A stretch of 62,236 nt of DNA from Candidatus Coproplasma stercoravium (GCA_018713165.1 DVFR01000034.1:1-62236); one strand, 5' to 3'; positions 26,098-35,676 are shown, numbered from the stretch's first letter. Notes: generated by a model from the letters alone, not told the origin. Program-made: numbers and translations.

Positions 26098-26126
26098 TTG
26101 CAATAAAATAATATTTCTGCTAAAAT
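26098..26126 (+). promoter_or_regulatory. Promoter of SRP RNA
   Basis: TTGCAA (26098-26103), 17 bases, TAAAAT (26121-26126); predicted start near 26132, matching the RNA 5' end. Confidence 0.7.
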
Positions 26127-26130
26127 AAAT

Positions 26131-26404
26131 GAGCTGTGCTAGGTGGGGAGTTAGCGGTGCCCTGTACCTGCAATCCGCTACAGCAGGACTGAACATCTCT
26201 CTCGACGCAGCAGATGGAAGGCTGCGCTCTGTAAGGGGCGTTGATCGCAAGGTCTTATGCAACCGGAAGCTGCGAACCGTGTCAGGATAGGGATATAGCA
26301 GCACTAAACAGTCTGAAGGTGTGCCATAAGGTAGCTTTGCGGGAGTCACCTGCAGAGTTTAACGCTTCGGTTTGTTACGGCAAAAGAGACTGCACAGTTT
26401 TTTT
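26131..26404 (+). ncRNA. ffs: Signal recognition particle RNA, large bacterial type
   Basis: The RNA core of the signal recognition particle. The 5' Alu domain is recognised by GTGCTAGGTGGGGAGTTAGC and CCTGTACCTGCAATCCGCTA, characteristic of Bacillus and Clostridium SRP RNAs. The Ffh-binding S-domain reads GTCAGG-ATA-GGGA-TAT-AGCAGC, so the usual GGAA tetraloop is GGGA (still GNRA) closed by an A/U-rich stem. The 5' AGCTGTGC pairs with 3' GCACAGTT, closing a molecule of about 270 bases. A T-run ends it. Confidence 0.93.
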
Positions 26405-26414
26405 GGACGAAAGA

Positions 26415-26450
26415 GCCGTCCGCGCAATTTTTGCGCGGACGGCTTTTATC
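26415..26450 (+). terminator. Terminator after SRP RNA
   Basis: GCCGTCCGCGCAA and TTGCGCGGACGGC form a 13-bp stem, followed by TTTTAT. Confidence 0.8.
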
Positions 26451-26459
26451 GTGCTTATT

Positions 26460-26500
26460 TAAAACGGCGGGAGCGCTAAGACAGGCGCCCTCCACCGCTT
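26460..26500 (-). terminator. Probable terminator of the NatAB-like operon
   Basis: An imperfect GC hairpin (GGTGGAGGGCGCC against GCGCTCCCGCC) downstream of the permease stop is followed by TTTT on the minus strand. Confidence 0.45.
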
Positions 26501-26502
26501 TT

Positions 26503-27678
26503 TTATTTGTTGAACATAATTCTTTCGCTGTTGAACATCCGCGTTAAAAGGAACACGAGCGCGGCGGCATACACGAAATTCGACACGAGCGTAAATATCA
26601 GGCTGAGCGGGTTGATTGTGAGCGACATTATGTCGGTTATGAACCTTGCGCTGTTGTATATCGGAATGAGGTACAGAAAGGGCGACGTTGCGTTGCCGAC
26701 GAGCGACGACAACAGCCCCACCACTATCACGATAATATTCATCGGGCCGACATAACTGTTCGCCTCCTTTACGCTCTTTGCGAGCGCCGAAACGCAGGAG
26801 ATAAACGCGACGAGGAGCAGAACGGTCGTGAGCATTACGCCCAGCAGCATGAAATAGTGCCCCGCGTTGAACATCGAAAGGTCTATTCCGTCGAACACTC
26901 CCTGCATAAGGTTCGGCAAAGAGAGAATGAGACCCAAAAAGCTCGAAATGCCGCTCAACAGCGCGATGCAACTTAAACTTATTATCTTGCCTACGGCTAT
27001 GTGCGAGCGCTTTACGGGAGTTACGAGCATAGTCGCAAAAGTCCCCCTCTCCTTTTCTCCCGCAATGGATTCGGGCGCGACGGACATACAGCCGCTGAAA
27101 AGAAGCACAAGGAGCACCATCGGCACAATCGCGCTTAAAATGTAGTTGGTAACGGAGGTCGTCGAAAGGTCGTACTCCCCTCCCGGCGCGTTTACGTCGA
27201 ATATGTTCGTCAGCGAATCTTCAAACGTATCGAGCACCGCTAAAAAGGCCGAATATGCGGCGGACGAACCGTCTTCCGAAGAGCTGTAATAAATTTCTAC
27301 GTTGGGCGTCTGTGAAGGAGCGGCGCCGCCGACCGCGCCGGCTATTACCTCGTCGAAATCTTCGGGGAAAACGACGTATATGTCAAGTCCGCCCTCGCGC
27401 ACCTGCGTTTTGTAGTAGTCGTCATCTTCGGTCGCTTCGGTTATTTCAAAACTCTCAATCTGCGAAAATACGGGCGACAGGCTTGCGGGCATATTGCGCA
27501 CCGCGGCGGTATAATCGCCCGTACCTGCAATTCCTGAAACGAGCGAACCCATTATAGTATAGACAACGTATATAAGAAGTCCCGGCAGAATTACGGTGGT
27601 GAGCACCATGCGCCTGTCGAGGAAGAAGCGGGCGAATTCCTTTTTTATTATGGCTATTATTCCCTTGAACCTGCTCAT
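26503..27678 (-). CDS. ABC-2 type transporter permease (NatB-like)
   Basis: The membrane half of an exporter. The 391-residue protein has one N-terminal helix (about 25-48), a large extracytoplasmic loop (about 50-180) and a cluster of five C-terminal helices, the topology of NatB/ABC2_membrane_3 proteins. The segment SVAPESIAGEKERGTFATMLVTPVKR is the family's conserved cytoplasmic loop. It overlaps the ATPase gene by four bases (ATGA). NatAB exports Na+ in Bacillus; the substrate here is unproven. Confidence 0.88.
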   Translation of the reverse strand: MSRFKGIIAIIKKEFARFFLDRRMVLTTVILPGLLIYVVYTIMGSLVSGIAGTGDYTAAVRNMPASLSPVFSQIESFEITEATEDDDYYKTQVREGGLDIYVVFPEDFDEVIAGAVGGAAPSQTPNVEIYYSSSEDGSSAAYSAFLAVLDTFEDSLTNIFDVNAPGGEYDLSTTSVTNYILSAIVPMVLLVLLFSGCMSVAPESIAGEKERGTFATMLVTPVKRSHIAVGKIISLSCIALLSGISSFLGLILSLPNLMQGVFDGIDLSMFNAGHYFMLLGVMLTTVLLLVAFISCVSALAKSVKEANSYVGPMNIIVIVVGLLSSLVGNATSPFLYLIPIYNSARFITDIMSLTINPLSLIFTLVSNFVYAAALVFLLTRMFNSERIMFNK

Positions 27679-28451
27679 ACCGCACCTCCGACAGTACGCG
27701 CATAGATATCGAAAAAGACATCTTCGAGCGGCTTATCCTTAGTAATCTCCGAAACGGCGTCGAGCGCGGCGAGCCTGCCGTCGATTATTATGCCTACTCT
27801 GTCGCATATTTTTTCGACGAGGCTGAAAATGTGAGTGGACAAAATAATCGTTTTACCCTGCGCTTTGAGTTCGGCAAGGAAGTCGGTTACCGTTTTTGCG
27901 GTGAGCACGTCGAGCCCGTTTGTAGGCTCGTCGAAGATTATAAAATCGGGGTCGTTTACCACGGAAATTACGAGCGAAACCTTTTGCTTCATGCCCGTCG
28001 AGAGGTTGGCAAGCTTTACTTCGGCAAACCTGTCTATGCCGAAGCGTGAAAAGAGCTCGCGTTTTCTGCGCGCGCGGACGTCCTCGGGCACGCCGTACAG
28101 CTCGCTGAAAAAGTTAAAGAGATAGTTCGGCGTAAAAAAATCTTCGAGTTTGAGCTCGCCCGTGAGAAAACCTATGCGCGAACGCACCTCGTCCGGCTGC
28201 TTCACGACGCTGTACCCGTCGATAAACGCGTCGCCCGAATCGGGCGTGATAAGCGTTGCGAGCATGCGAAGCGTAGTCGTTTTGCCTGCGCCGTTCGGGC
28301 CGAGCAGTCCGAAAATTTCACCTTTGTACGCCGTAAACGAGAGGTTGTCCACGGCGGTGAGCACCTTTTTATCGGTGCGTTGCAGTTTCTGCTGTTTGTA
28401 CGAGAGCCTGAATTGTTTTTTGAGGTTCTGTACCGATAAAATCTCCTGCAT
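27675..28451 (-). CDS. ABC transporter ATP-binding protein (NatA-like)
   Basis: The 258-residue ATPase partner of the permease that follows. Walker A GPNGAGKT, signature LSTGMKQKV, Walker B FIIFDEPTNGLD and the switch histidine (STHIFS) are intact. The N-terminal stretch LSYKQQKLQRTDKKVLTAVDNLSF matches Na+-exporter-type ATPases. A GGAGATG site precedes the ATG. Together they form a two-gene exporter operon. Confidence 0.9.
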   Translation of the reverse strand: MQEILSVQNLKKQFRLSYKQQKLQRTDKKVLTAVDNLSFTAYKGEIFGLLGPNGAGKTTTLRMLATLITPDSGDAFIDGYSVVKQPDEVRSRIGFLTGELKLEDFFTPNYLFNFFSELYGVPEDVRARRKRELFSRFGIDRFAEVKLANLSTGMKQKVSLVISVVNDPDFIIFDEPTNGLDVLTAKTVTDFLAELKAQGKTIILSTHIFSLVEKICDRVGIIIDGRLAALDAVSEITKDKPLEDVFFDIYARTVGGAV

Positions 28452-28636
28452 AACATCTCCGTTTTATTCCGCGCTTTGCGCGGTTGGTTAGCCGGGTGTT
28501 AAAAGCTGTCAGCACACGGCTACACTATCGATTATAAAATATATTGAGTAAAAACGCAAATATTTTGCACATATTTGCGGGGTGAGCGGCGCTCACCCCG
28601 TCAATTTTATGGTAACCGCATAATATTTATACATAT

Positions 28637-28669
28637 AAAAGGCCGCCCGCTGCACGCGGACGGCTTTTT
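28637..28669 (-). terminator. Terminator of uppP
   Basis: GCCGTCCGC/GCGGGCGGC on the minus strand is followed by CTTTTAT, 20 bases after the uppP stop. A second hairpin at 28578-28600 (GGGGTGAGC/GCTCACCCC) lies before the NatA leader and has no T-tail. Confidence 0.65.
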
Positions 28670-28682
28670 AACCGCATTACGT

Positions 28683-29489
28683 TCAAAGAATGCCTGTAAA
28701 TCTGAGTGCAATGCAGGTTGCGGCAAGAATGCACAGATAAACTATGAAGGGCGTATATTTTGCCTCCGACACGCATCTGAGCATTATTTTTATCGCAAAA
28801 AGGCCGGCCGCGGCAGATGCGGCGACGCTAACCGCCACACACCAGCCGAAACCTTCGCCCACAGCGGCAAATGCCGAGTACAGCTCGCCGCTGTGCAGCC
28901 CCTTGAACAGAGTTACGGCAAAACCGCCGAGAATTACGGGAATACTTAAAAGGAAGGAAAAATCGGCAACGTTTTGCCTGTTGCCGCCCGAGAGTATACC
29001 CGCCGCGACCGTTGCGCCGCTGCGCGATATGCCCGGTATTATGGCGACAGCCTGCGCAATTCCCATGCACGCCGCACACCCGAATTTCAGCGGCGGCACC
29101 CCCTCCGTTCTCTTAGCCCGAATCTGCGCTGCGGCGAGCAGAGCGGCGGAAAGGGCGAACCCGAGCGCGAGATAGGCGCCGCCGAAAAACACCTCGTCGA
29201 CCAAATCGCCCAAAAGAAGCCCCGCGAGCGCGGCGGGAATCGTTGCGACAATAAGATATAAAAGCGTTTTAAACGGTCTTTTAAAGAGCGCGGCAATCTG
29301 CTTGCGGAACGCAACGCAAACGGCAAAAAGCGTGCCGAGGTGCAGAGTTAAATCGAAAAGCATATCCGCGCCGCCTATATTCACGTTCATCAGCCTTTGG
29401 GCAAGCACGAGATGCCCGCTCGAAGATACGGGAAGAAACTCGGTAAGCCCCTGCAAAAGTCCTAAAATAAGCGCCTGAAAAACCGTCAT
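28683..29489 (-). CDS. uppP: Undecaprenyl-diphosphatase
   Basis: An integral membrane phosphatase that recycles undecaprenyl diphosphate to the monophosphate carrier for peptidoglycan synthesis and confers bacitracin tolerance. The 268 residues carry both signatures: GLTEFLPVSSSGHL near the N-terminus and PGISRSGAT in the middle, with about eight hydrophobic helices. It is of ordinary length and stands alone. Confidence 0.96.
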   Translation of the reverse strand: MTVFQALILGLLQGLTEFLPVSSSGHLVLAQRLMNVNIGGADMLFDLTLHLGTLFAVCVAFRKQIAALFKRPFKTLLYLIVATIPAALAGLLLGDLVDEVFFGGAYLALGFALSAALLAAAQIRAKRTEGVPPLKFGCAACMGIAQAVAIIPGISRSGATVAAGILSGGNRQNVADFSFLLSIPVILGGFAVTLFKGLHSGELYSAFAAVGEGFGWCVAVSVAASAAAGLFAIKIMLRCVSEAKYTPFIVYLCILAATCIALRFTGIL

Positions 29490-29559
29490 ATAATTCCATG
29501 AAATAAGTTATATACTTCTATAAATATATGAACGCAGTCGCCCGTTTATTCGCCGTATT

Positions 29560-29800
29560 TTATGCGTTGGTTGAGGCATATGTGCCCATGAATTAAAAAA
29601 TCCGACAGTTTAGTTTTTATAACTTCGTATAAACTTCTACCCTTTCGTCACGCTTCGCGTGCCACATCCCGCTCTTCCGTTTGCGGGAAACGGCAGAGCG
29701 GCACTACGCCCGCACATTAAAGAGATGAAATCCCCCTTTAATTCCCCCTTTAAAAAGGGGGACAAAAAATGGACTGTTACTCCTTTAAAAGGGGGCGTTA
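29560..29800. repeat. Cluster of intergenic hairpins (REP/MITE-like remnant)
   Basis: This 396-base gap has no gene. It contains a CACGC/GCGTG mini-hairpin (about 29650), a 13-bp imperfect hairpin with outer arms CCGCTCT/AGAGCGG and inner arms CCGTTT/AAACGG (29669-29701), and tandem CCCCCTTTA blocks (29731-29752) facing AAAGGGGG at 29754-29761 and 29785-29795. The density of nested inverted repeats suggests a dispersed intergenic repeat. Only one copy is in the window. Confidence 0.45.
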
Positions 29801-29830
29801 TTACAGTTTTTTACTTTTATTTTATATACT

Positions 29831-29859
29831 AAAAAAGCCGCGCATAAAGCGCGGCTTTT
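29831..29859 (-). terminator. Terminator of the PrsA-like gene
   Basis: AAGCCGCGC and GCGCGGCTT form the stem, with TTTTTT on the minus strand. Confidence 0.8.
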
Positions 29860-29885
29860 GAATCAATCTGATTAAGTTATGCAGA

Positions 29886-32126
29886 TTAGGTTGTGGACGA
29901 AGACGAGGAACCTGTAGTCGTTATGCTCGTGAGGTCGCTGTATCTGTCCTCATAGAGCACGACAGAACTGTCGGTCTGGTAGAGCGACTGCAGGATTTCA
30001 CGCTGGTGTCTTGAAGAAGCATTCTCGAGGTCGGAAGATTTGAGCATCTCGTAGAAGTTGTACTCAAACGTTCCCTCCTGCGTTATCTTCGACCAGTCGA
30101 CGTCGTACACCTCGCCGTTTTCATCGGCATTGATAACGTAAGTCACGTATATGAGGTGCCAGCCATAGTCGCCCGCACATACGACGAACGTCCCCTCGCC
30201 ACCCTCGCGTATGGCGTACTGTGCAGCATATTCAAACTCTTTGATATAGCTGGTCGTGTATGCGCCTACAGTGTAGCCGACATACTCGGAGAGCACGCCC
30301 GTATCGGTTGTGTATGCGTACTGAAGTTCGTTGACTGCGCTCATCGCTTTGTAGTACGAAGAGTTTTCGTTCATGAGGTCAGACGCAACGAATGTGCCGA
30401 GGTAGACCTTGCCGCAGGCATACATAAACTTGGAATAGTCAATCTCAGAATTTTCGTCGGTTTCGTCGACCCTGAAGTTGCCGATTGAGTAATAAGCCGA
30501 ACTGTCGGTAGCGGTAAAAGTGCCGTCTGCCGCCCTGTAACCGTAGCTTACCGCATCGCTGCCGAGCACGAATTCAAGGTATCCCTCGAACTCTCCGAGC
30601 ATATCGTCGATTGTGAGCGTGTTCGGAATGAGCGTATAGCTTTCGTCATCGTTGTTTTTTATCGCTATACCGTTATAGGTATAACGGCCGTCGTATTTTG
30701 AAATAATTTCGTACCTGTCGGTATTCAGAAGATTGTTTTCAAAGAACAGAATATTACGGTCGGAATTGCCGCCGGTGTAGTAGGTAATTCCGCTGCCGGT
30801 CGCGTCGAAACTGTAATCCACTCCGCCGTTGAACCACGCAGAGCGCTGGTCGGTGGTCGTTATGTTTTTGAGGATATCGTTGCGGTACTGATAGTATTCG
30901 TCCTCAGTGATAACGTCGTTATCGCGCAGGGAGGAAAGAGCTGTAAGCTGCTGCGTCTGCTGTGCGCTGTAAGGCAGCAAAATGTTATAAACGTATCCGA
31001 ATTTATTCTGCGTGTCGCTCGTGTCGGGAGCGTAGAGAATGAAAGAGGTGTCCGACATGTTGCCCATCGCGGTTTCGAAATTTGAAAGCGAAGTGCCGTA
31101 GTCGGAGGACTGCTGGGAGAGAAGTTCTCTGTATCTCTCCGCAACATAGGCGTAGCCGTCGGCCTCGATGCTCTGCTCGAGCTCATTTTCATAGAGCGTG
31201 TAATAATTGCTGAGCATACGCTGTTTGAGCATGCTCACATAGTCGCTCTGAACGTAATTGAGGTTCCATACGTCGCTCACGTCGTCGTCATCGGTTATGA
31301 GGTAGTTTGCGTCGAGCACCTGGATAAAGGTATTGTAAGCCTGCCTGCGCGTCCACTTCGTCGTTCCCTCCACCGCGTCGTCGGCATAGATGCCGCTGTC
31401 GGGGCGAAGAAGGTACCCGTCGTAACCGGTGTAAACGCCGTATTTGAGCGTCCCGTCGTCATTTACGGGATAGAAATTTTCGACTTCCGTATCCACCCCG
31501 TCGGGCAAAGTCGCCGACGACGTGTCGTCTGAAGAATCGATATTCAGAATGCTCTCTTCATAGCTGTCGATGGCGTTGTTGAGCGAAAGCATCATAGAAT
31601 ACTGCGTGAGGCTGACATAGTTTACGTCGTCCTCCCCCGTGTATTCGTCTACCGTCGCCTGATAAGTAAGGAGAGCCTCGTACCTTGCGGCGTCGGACTC
31701 CAGCCCGTTGAACCATTCAACAGCGGCTTCCGCAGTTGAAAAAGCTGTGTAATCGGGGTCTTCTACCATCTGCTGCAGCGTTGCGAGCGTTGCATACTGA
31801 ACGAGAATGGCGTTATTTACGAGCGACTCGGCAAGCGTCGCAAACGCTTCGCCGTATGTGCTGCCGTTATTGACCAATTCCGAGCCGGAGTTGAGGAAAT
31901 AGGCGACAAGTTCGCGCTTTTTGATTGAAGTGCCTGAAGATATGGCGCCCGTATATGCCGAAAGGTCGGAACTTAAACTTTCAGACTTGCTGATATCGAC
32001 CTCGGCGATTGTCTGCTCCATATCCGCCTGCGAATTTGCGGTTACGAGCGAGCAGCCCGCGAGCGTTACGGTGCACGCGATTGCCCCCGCCGTTATTAAA
32101 GACAGAATTTTAGTTCTCTTTTTCAT
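29886..32126 (-). CDS. PrsA/SurA-like foldase-related lipoprotein
   Basis: A 746-residue secreted lipoprotein. The start at 32126 is set by CGGAG eight bases upstream; the frame runs 32 codons further without a site. A type II signal peptide (KKRTKILSLITAGAIACTV then lipobox LAGC) would anchor it outside the membrane. The C-terminal part contains GTFVVCAGDYGWHLIYVTYV, matching the end of a parvulin PPIase domain, and the location after pth-mfd is the classic place for prsA-type genes in Clostridia. It is roughly twice the usual PrsA length, and Ser/Thr/Tyr/Asp-rich, so it is a diverged member. Prolyl isomerase activity is not assured. Confidence 0.7.
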   Translation of the reverse strand: MKKRTKILSLITAGAIACTVTLAGCSLVTANSQADMEQTIAEVDISKSESLSSDLSAYTGAISSGTSIKKRELVAYFLNSGSELVNNGSTYGEAFATLAESLVNNAILVQYATLATLQQMVEDPDYTAFSTAEAAVEWFNGLESDAARYEALLTYQATVDEYTGEDDVNYVSLTQYSMMLSLNNAIDSYEESILNIDSSDDTSSATLPDGVDTEVENFYPVNDDGTLKYGVYTGYDGYLLRPDSGIYADDAVEGTTKWTRRQAYNTFIQVLDANYLITDDDDVSDVWNLNYVQSDYVSMLKQRMLSNYYTLYENELEQSIEADGYAYVAERYRELLSQQSSDYGTSLSNFETAMGNMSDTSFILYAPDTSDTQNKFGYVYNILLPYSAQQTQQLTALSSLRDNDVITEDEYYQYRNDILKNITTTDQRSAWFNGGVDYSFDATGSGITYYTGGNSDRNILFFENNLLNTDRYEIISKYDGRYTYNGIAIKNNDDESYTLIPNTLTIDDMLGEFEGYLEFVLGSDAVSYGYRAADGTFTATDSSAYYSIGNFRVDETDENSEIDYSKFMYACGKVYLGTFVASDLMNENSSYYKAMSAVNELQYAYTTDTGVLSEYVGYTVGAYTTSYIKEFEYAAQYAIREGGEGTFVVCAGDYGWHLIYVTYVINADENGEVYDVDWSKITQEGTFEYNFYEMLKSSDLENASSRHQREILQSLYQTDSSVVLYEDRYSDLTSITTTGSSSSSTT

Positions 32127-32238
32127 TAAAGTTTCTCCGCACAGTATCCTGCGTTTTGTATAAGCGCGCAAGGCGCGCACAAACACATATATCATTATAT
32201 AATAATTTAAGCGGTATAGCAAATCATTTTTCTAAATT

Positions 32239-35200
32239 TTAGGTGAAACTTGCCGCAAATTTTAAAAATTTTGTCATTTCGAGCATCGTTTTGGCAGGGT
32301 TTGCGCGGGGCTCGAAATTGATTCTGGGCGAGCCCGTCATCGAAACGTGAATTCTGCGCGCGTATTCGTCCATAGCCGCGCTCAGCCGCTTATCGCCGAG
32401 CGCTGTAAGCGACGTGAATTCGAGATATGCCTCCTTATGGCTTACGCCTATTTTCCCGACGGAGAACCTGGAGGCGTACGCCTTCATCACGGCTATGATG
32501 AGAAGGTTTAAAACTTCGTCGGGCATGTTGCCGTAGTTCTCTTCTATAGAGAGGCAAACGCGCTTGTAGTCGTCCACCGTGCGTATCTCGGCTATCTGCT
32601 TGTAGCAGTCCATTCTGCCCGCGGGCGACTCTATGTAATTTTCGGGAATGTACGCCGTCGCCTTTATGTCGAGTTCGACGGTAGCCGCGCTCTCGCCCGA
32701 GAGCTCCTCTTTGAGCATCTTTGAATAGAGTTCGTAACCGACTTTATCCATATGCCCGTGCTGTTCCGCGCCGAGCACATTGCCGGCGCCGCGTATTTCA
32801 AGGTCGCGCATGGCAATTTTGAAGCCCGAACCGAGTTCGGTGAACTGCATTATGGCTTTGAGGCGCGCCGCGGCGTCGCTCGTCATAACCTTTTCGGGTT
32901 TGTAAGTAAAATATGCCTGCGCGAGGCGGTTGCTTCTGCCCACCCTGCCCCTGAGCTGATAGAGCTGGGATATGCCGAGCCTGTCGGAATCTATCACAAT
33001 AATCGTATTTGCGTTGGGCAGGTCGATGCCGTTTTCGATTATGGTCGTGGTTACGAGTATATTCTTTTCACCCTTGTAGAAGGCCATCATGTTGCCTTCC
33101 AGAAGGTCTTTTTCCATTCTGCCGTGGGCGTAGCACACCTTGCCTTCAGGCACAATCTCTGCAATCTTCCCCGCGAACGTGGAGATGGTCTCCACCCTGT
33201 TATACAGAATAAACACCTGTCCCCCGCGCGAAAGTTCCCTCACGCACGCGTCGCGTATGAGCGTTTCGGTCTCCTCCACGACGTAAGTCTGCACGGGCAT
33301 ACGCTTTTGCGGCGGGGTGTTTATAGTGCTTATGTCCCTTATGCCCGAGAGCGACATGTGCAGCGTGCGCGGAATGGGCGTAGCCGTCATCGTCAGGCAG
33401 TCGATATCGTTTTTTATGTGCTTTATCTTCTCTTTGTGCTCCACGCCGAAGCGCTGTTCCTCGTCGAGGACGAGAAGCCCCAAATCGTAAAACTTAACGT
33501 CGTCGGAGAGCAGCCTGTGCGTGCCGATAATGAGGTCGATATCGCCGTTTGCAAGCATTTTGAGCGTTTTTTGCTGTTCTTTGGGCGTTTTGAAGCGGTT
33601 GAGCTTTTCGACGCGCACGCCGAATTCGGCAAAACGCGCGCACGCGGTATTGTAGTGCTGTTCGGAAAGAATGGTGCTGGGGCACATTATCGCAGCCTGT
33701 TTTCCGCCGAGCACGCACAGATATGCCGCGCGGAGCGCGACCTCAGTTTTGCCGTAGCCGACGTCGCCGCACAAGAGCCTGTCCATAACCTTGTCGGAAC
33801 ACATGTCCGCCTTTATTTCGGCTATCGAACTGAGCTGGTCGGGCGTTTCTTCGTACCGGAAAGCGTCCTCGAATTCCTGCATCATGACGGCGTTTTCGGG
33901 GAAACGGTAGCCCTTTTTCTTGCTCCTCTCTGCATAGAGTTCCTTCAAATCGAACGCCATGCTCTTTATCGACTGGCGGACGCGCTCCTTTATCCTTTCG
34001 AATTCGGCCCCGCCTATTTTCGAGAGCGCGGGATTGTCCTGCCCGACATACTTCGAGAGTATATCCATCTGCTCCACGGGCACGTAGAGGACGTCGCCGC
34101 CCCTGTACTCTATGGAGATGTATTCCTTTATGCCGTCGGTCGTTTCAATCTTCTGGGTGCCCGTTATTTTGCCTATGCCGTGCTTTTCGTGCACGGCGTA
34201 CTGCCCTATCTCGGGCGCGGTGAACATGTCGCCGCGACGGCGGCGTATGCGGCGGGTGACGGCGGACTTTGTATATAAATCGCCGCTGCCTAAAATTACG
34301 AGCTTGCATTCGTGCAGGACGAGTCCGTGCGCGAGCTCCTCCGAAGAGATTGCAATTCCGCGCAGGGCGGTAAGGTTGTCGGGCACGGGATTTACGGGCA
34401 GTCCTTCGTCTATAAAGGTCTGCGCAAGCTTTTCGCGGCGAGCCGCAGAGCCGGTAAACGCAAGCACGCGGTAGCCGCCTTTGAGCCAGTTGCGCGCATC
34501 GGTGAGCACGTCGGCAAAGGAATTGAGATAGGACGGCGCGGGCGTAGAGTGCAGAGTGTAGGTTTTGAGCGGCTTGAAAAAGAACGTACTGCCGAAAAAG
34601 GTCTGCAACGAAACACCGTTGTAAGCGCCGAGATATGAATAGAATTTATCCTTCGGAATGAGCTGTTCAAATGAAAAATCGAAGGCTTCGCCGCCCGCTT
34701 TGAGCTCCTTGAAGCGGTTTTCGTGCTCGGAATATATTCCCTCTATCCTGTCGTTTATGAGTTTGCACTCGTCAAAATATATCACCGTGTCGGGAGAGAG
34801 CGCGTCGAACAGCGTTTTCGTGTTTGAAAGTACGGGCATAAGGTACGCCGCGCCCGCAAACGGCGCGCCTCCCTCCGCCTTCGACAAAAGTTCGTCGGCT
34901 ATAGTCCTCGCCCTGCCGAATGCCTTTATATCGGGGAACTTTTTTAGCCCCTCGGATAGGGCGCGCCTCACGGCGGGCAGGTCTTCGGGCTCAATCGCCG
35001 TTTCGGCGGCGCAGGCAATTTTCAGCGAGGCGACCTCGGTAAGCCTTTCGCCCGACACAACGTCGTAGGGGCGTATCTTTTCGACGGTGTCGCCGAAAAA
35101 ATCAACCCTTACGGGATTTTCGCAGTTTATAGGGAAGATATCGAGGATATCTCCGCGCACGGCGAAACTGCCCTTCGCCTCTACCTCGTATTCGCGGGTG

Positions 35201-35676
35201 TAACCCATTGAAACGAGGTCGGCGGGGAGCCGCGTAAAATCGTAATCTTTGCCCGCCGACAGCAAAATGCTGCCACCCTTTTGCGGGAAAAGCTGCATTG
35301 CCGCCTCTATATCGCAGACTATCACGCGCGCACCCGAATAAATTTTATCCGCCGCAGAAAGCCTGGAAAAGAGAGCGTCGCGCGAGACCGCCTCTTTGTA
35401 TAAAAGCACGTCGTCTTTGGCGGTGAGGAGCACAGCCTCTTCGCCCGTGAGGGTGGTGAGCGCCTCCGCCGCCTTGCGCGCCGAAACGTTGTCGGCGGTG
35501 ACGTAGAGCATTTTCCCGCGGCAGAGCGAAGCCGTGAGATATTTGTGCGGTTCCGACACGCCGAAAACCGCCGTCGGCACGCCGAGGCGGAAGTCCTGCG
35601 AAAGGGCGAGGTACTCGCCCCCTAAATTTTCGTAACTGAAAAAATTTCTCTTCAAATCGGTTACCGTACGGCGCAT
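32239..35676 (-). CDS. mfd: Transcription-repair coupling factor
   Basis: A translocase that removes RNA polymerase stalled at lesions and recruits UvrA. The 1145-residue protein has an N-terminal UvrB-homology module (about 1-340), the RNA polymerase interaction domain (ERGVEYISIEY-like EYISIEYRGGDVLYVPVEQM, about 500), RecG-like helicase domains with Walker A GDVGYGKTEVA, the DEEQ box (LDEEQRFGV), LTMTATPIPRTL and QLRGRVGRS, and the C-terminal TRCF domain. It lies between pth and the PrsA-like gene. uvrA and uvrB are in the same window. Confidence 0.97.
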   Translation of the reverse strand: MRRTVTDLKRNFFSYENLGGEYLALSQDFRLGVPTAVFGVSEPHKYLTASLCRGKMLYVTADNVSARKAAEALTTLTGEEAVLLTAKDDVLLYKEAVSRDALFSRLSAADKIYSGARVIVCDIEAAMQLFPQKGGSILLSAGKDYDFTRLPADLVSMGYTREYEVEAKGSFAVRGDILDIFPINCENPVRVDFFGDTVEKIRPYDVVSGERLTEVASLKIACAAETAIEPEDLPAVRRALSEGLKKFPDIKAFGRARTIADELLSKAEGGAPFAGAAYLMPVLSNTKTLFDALSPDTVIYFDECKLINDRIEGIYSEHENRFKELKAGGEAFDFSFEQLIPKDKFYSYLGAYNGVSLQTFFGSTFFFKPLKTYTLHSTPAPSYLNSFADVLTDARNWLKGGYRVLAFTGSAARREKLAQTFIDEGLPVNPVPDNLTALRGIAISSEELAHGLVLHECKLVILGSGDLYTKSAVTRRIRRRRGDMFTAPEIGQYAVHEKHGIGKITGTQKIETTDGIKEYISIEYRGGDVLYVPVEQMDILSKYVGQDNPALSKIGGAEFERIKERVRQSIKSMAFDLKELYAERSKKKGYRFPENAVMMQEFEDAFRYEETPDQLSSIAEIKADMCSDKVMDRLLCGDVGYGKTEVALRAAYLCVLGGKQAAIMCPSTILSEQHYNTACARFAEFGVRVEKLNRFKTPKEQQKTLKMLANGDIDLIIGTHRLLSDDVKFYDLGLLVLDEEQRFGVEHKEKIKHIKNDIDCLTMTATPIPRTLHMSLSGIRDISTINTPPQKRMPVQTYVVEETETLIRDACVRELSRGGQVFILYNRVETISTFAGKIAEIVPEGKVCYAHGRMEKDLLEGNMMAFYKGEKNILVTTTIIENGIDLPNANTIIVIDSDRLGISQLYQLRGRVGRSNRLAQAYFTYKPEKVMTSDAAARLKAIMQFTELGSGFKIAMRDLEIRGAGNVLGAEQHGHMDKVGYELYSKMLKEELSGESAATVELDIKATAYIPENYIESPAGRMDCYKQIAEIRTVDDYKRVCLSIEENYGNMPDEVLNLLIIAVMKAYASRFSVGKIGVSHKEAYLEFTSLTALGDKRLSAAMDEYARRIHVSMTGSPRINFEPRANPAKTMLEMTKFLKFAASFT

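Noticed and set aside
26088-26103. AAACAAACGCTTGC upstream of SRP RNA as a fourth LexA-like box
   Set aside because: The second half-site is GCTT rather than GTTT, and SRP RNA is not a known damage gene; treated as chance.
29617-29632. A 13-base match to one loxP arm (ATAACTTCGTATA)
   Set aside because: The inverted second arm and 8-base spacer are absent, so it cannot be a lox site; most likely chance in AT-rich DNA.
32752-34278. A 508-codon plus-strand frame opposite mfd
   Set aside because: Shadow of the mfd reading frame in GC-rich DNA; no ribosome site and no recognisable domain.
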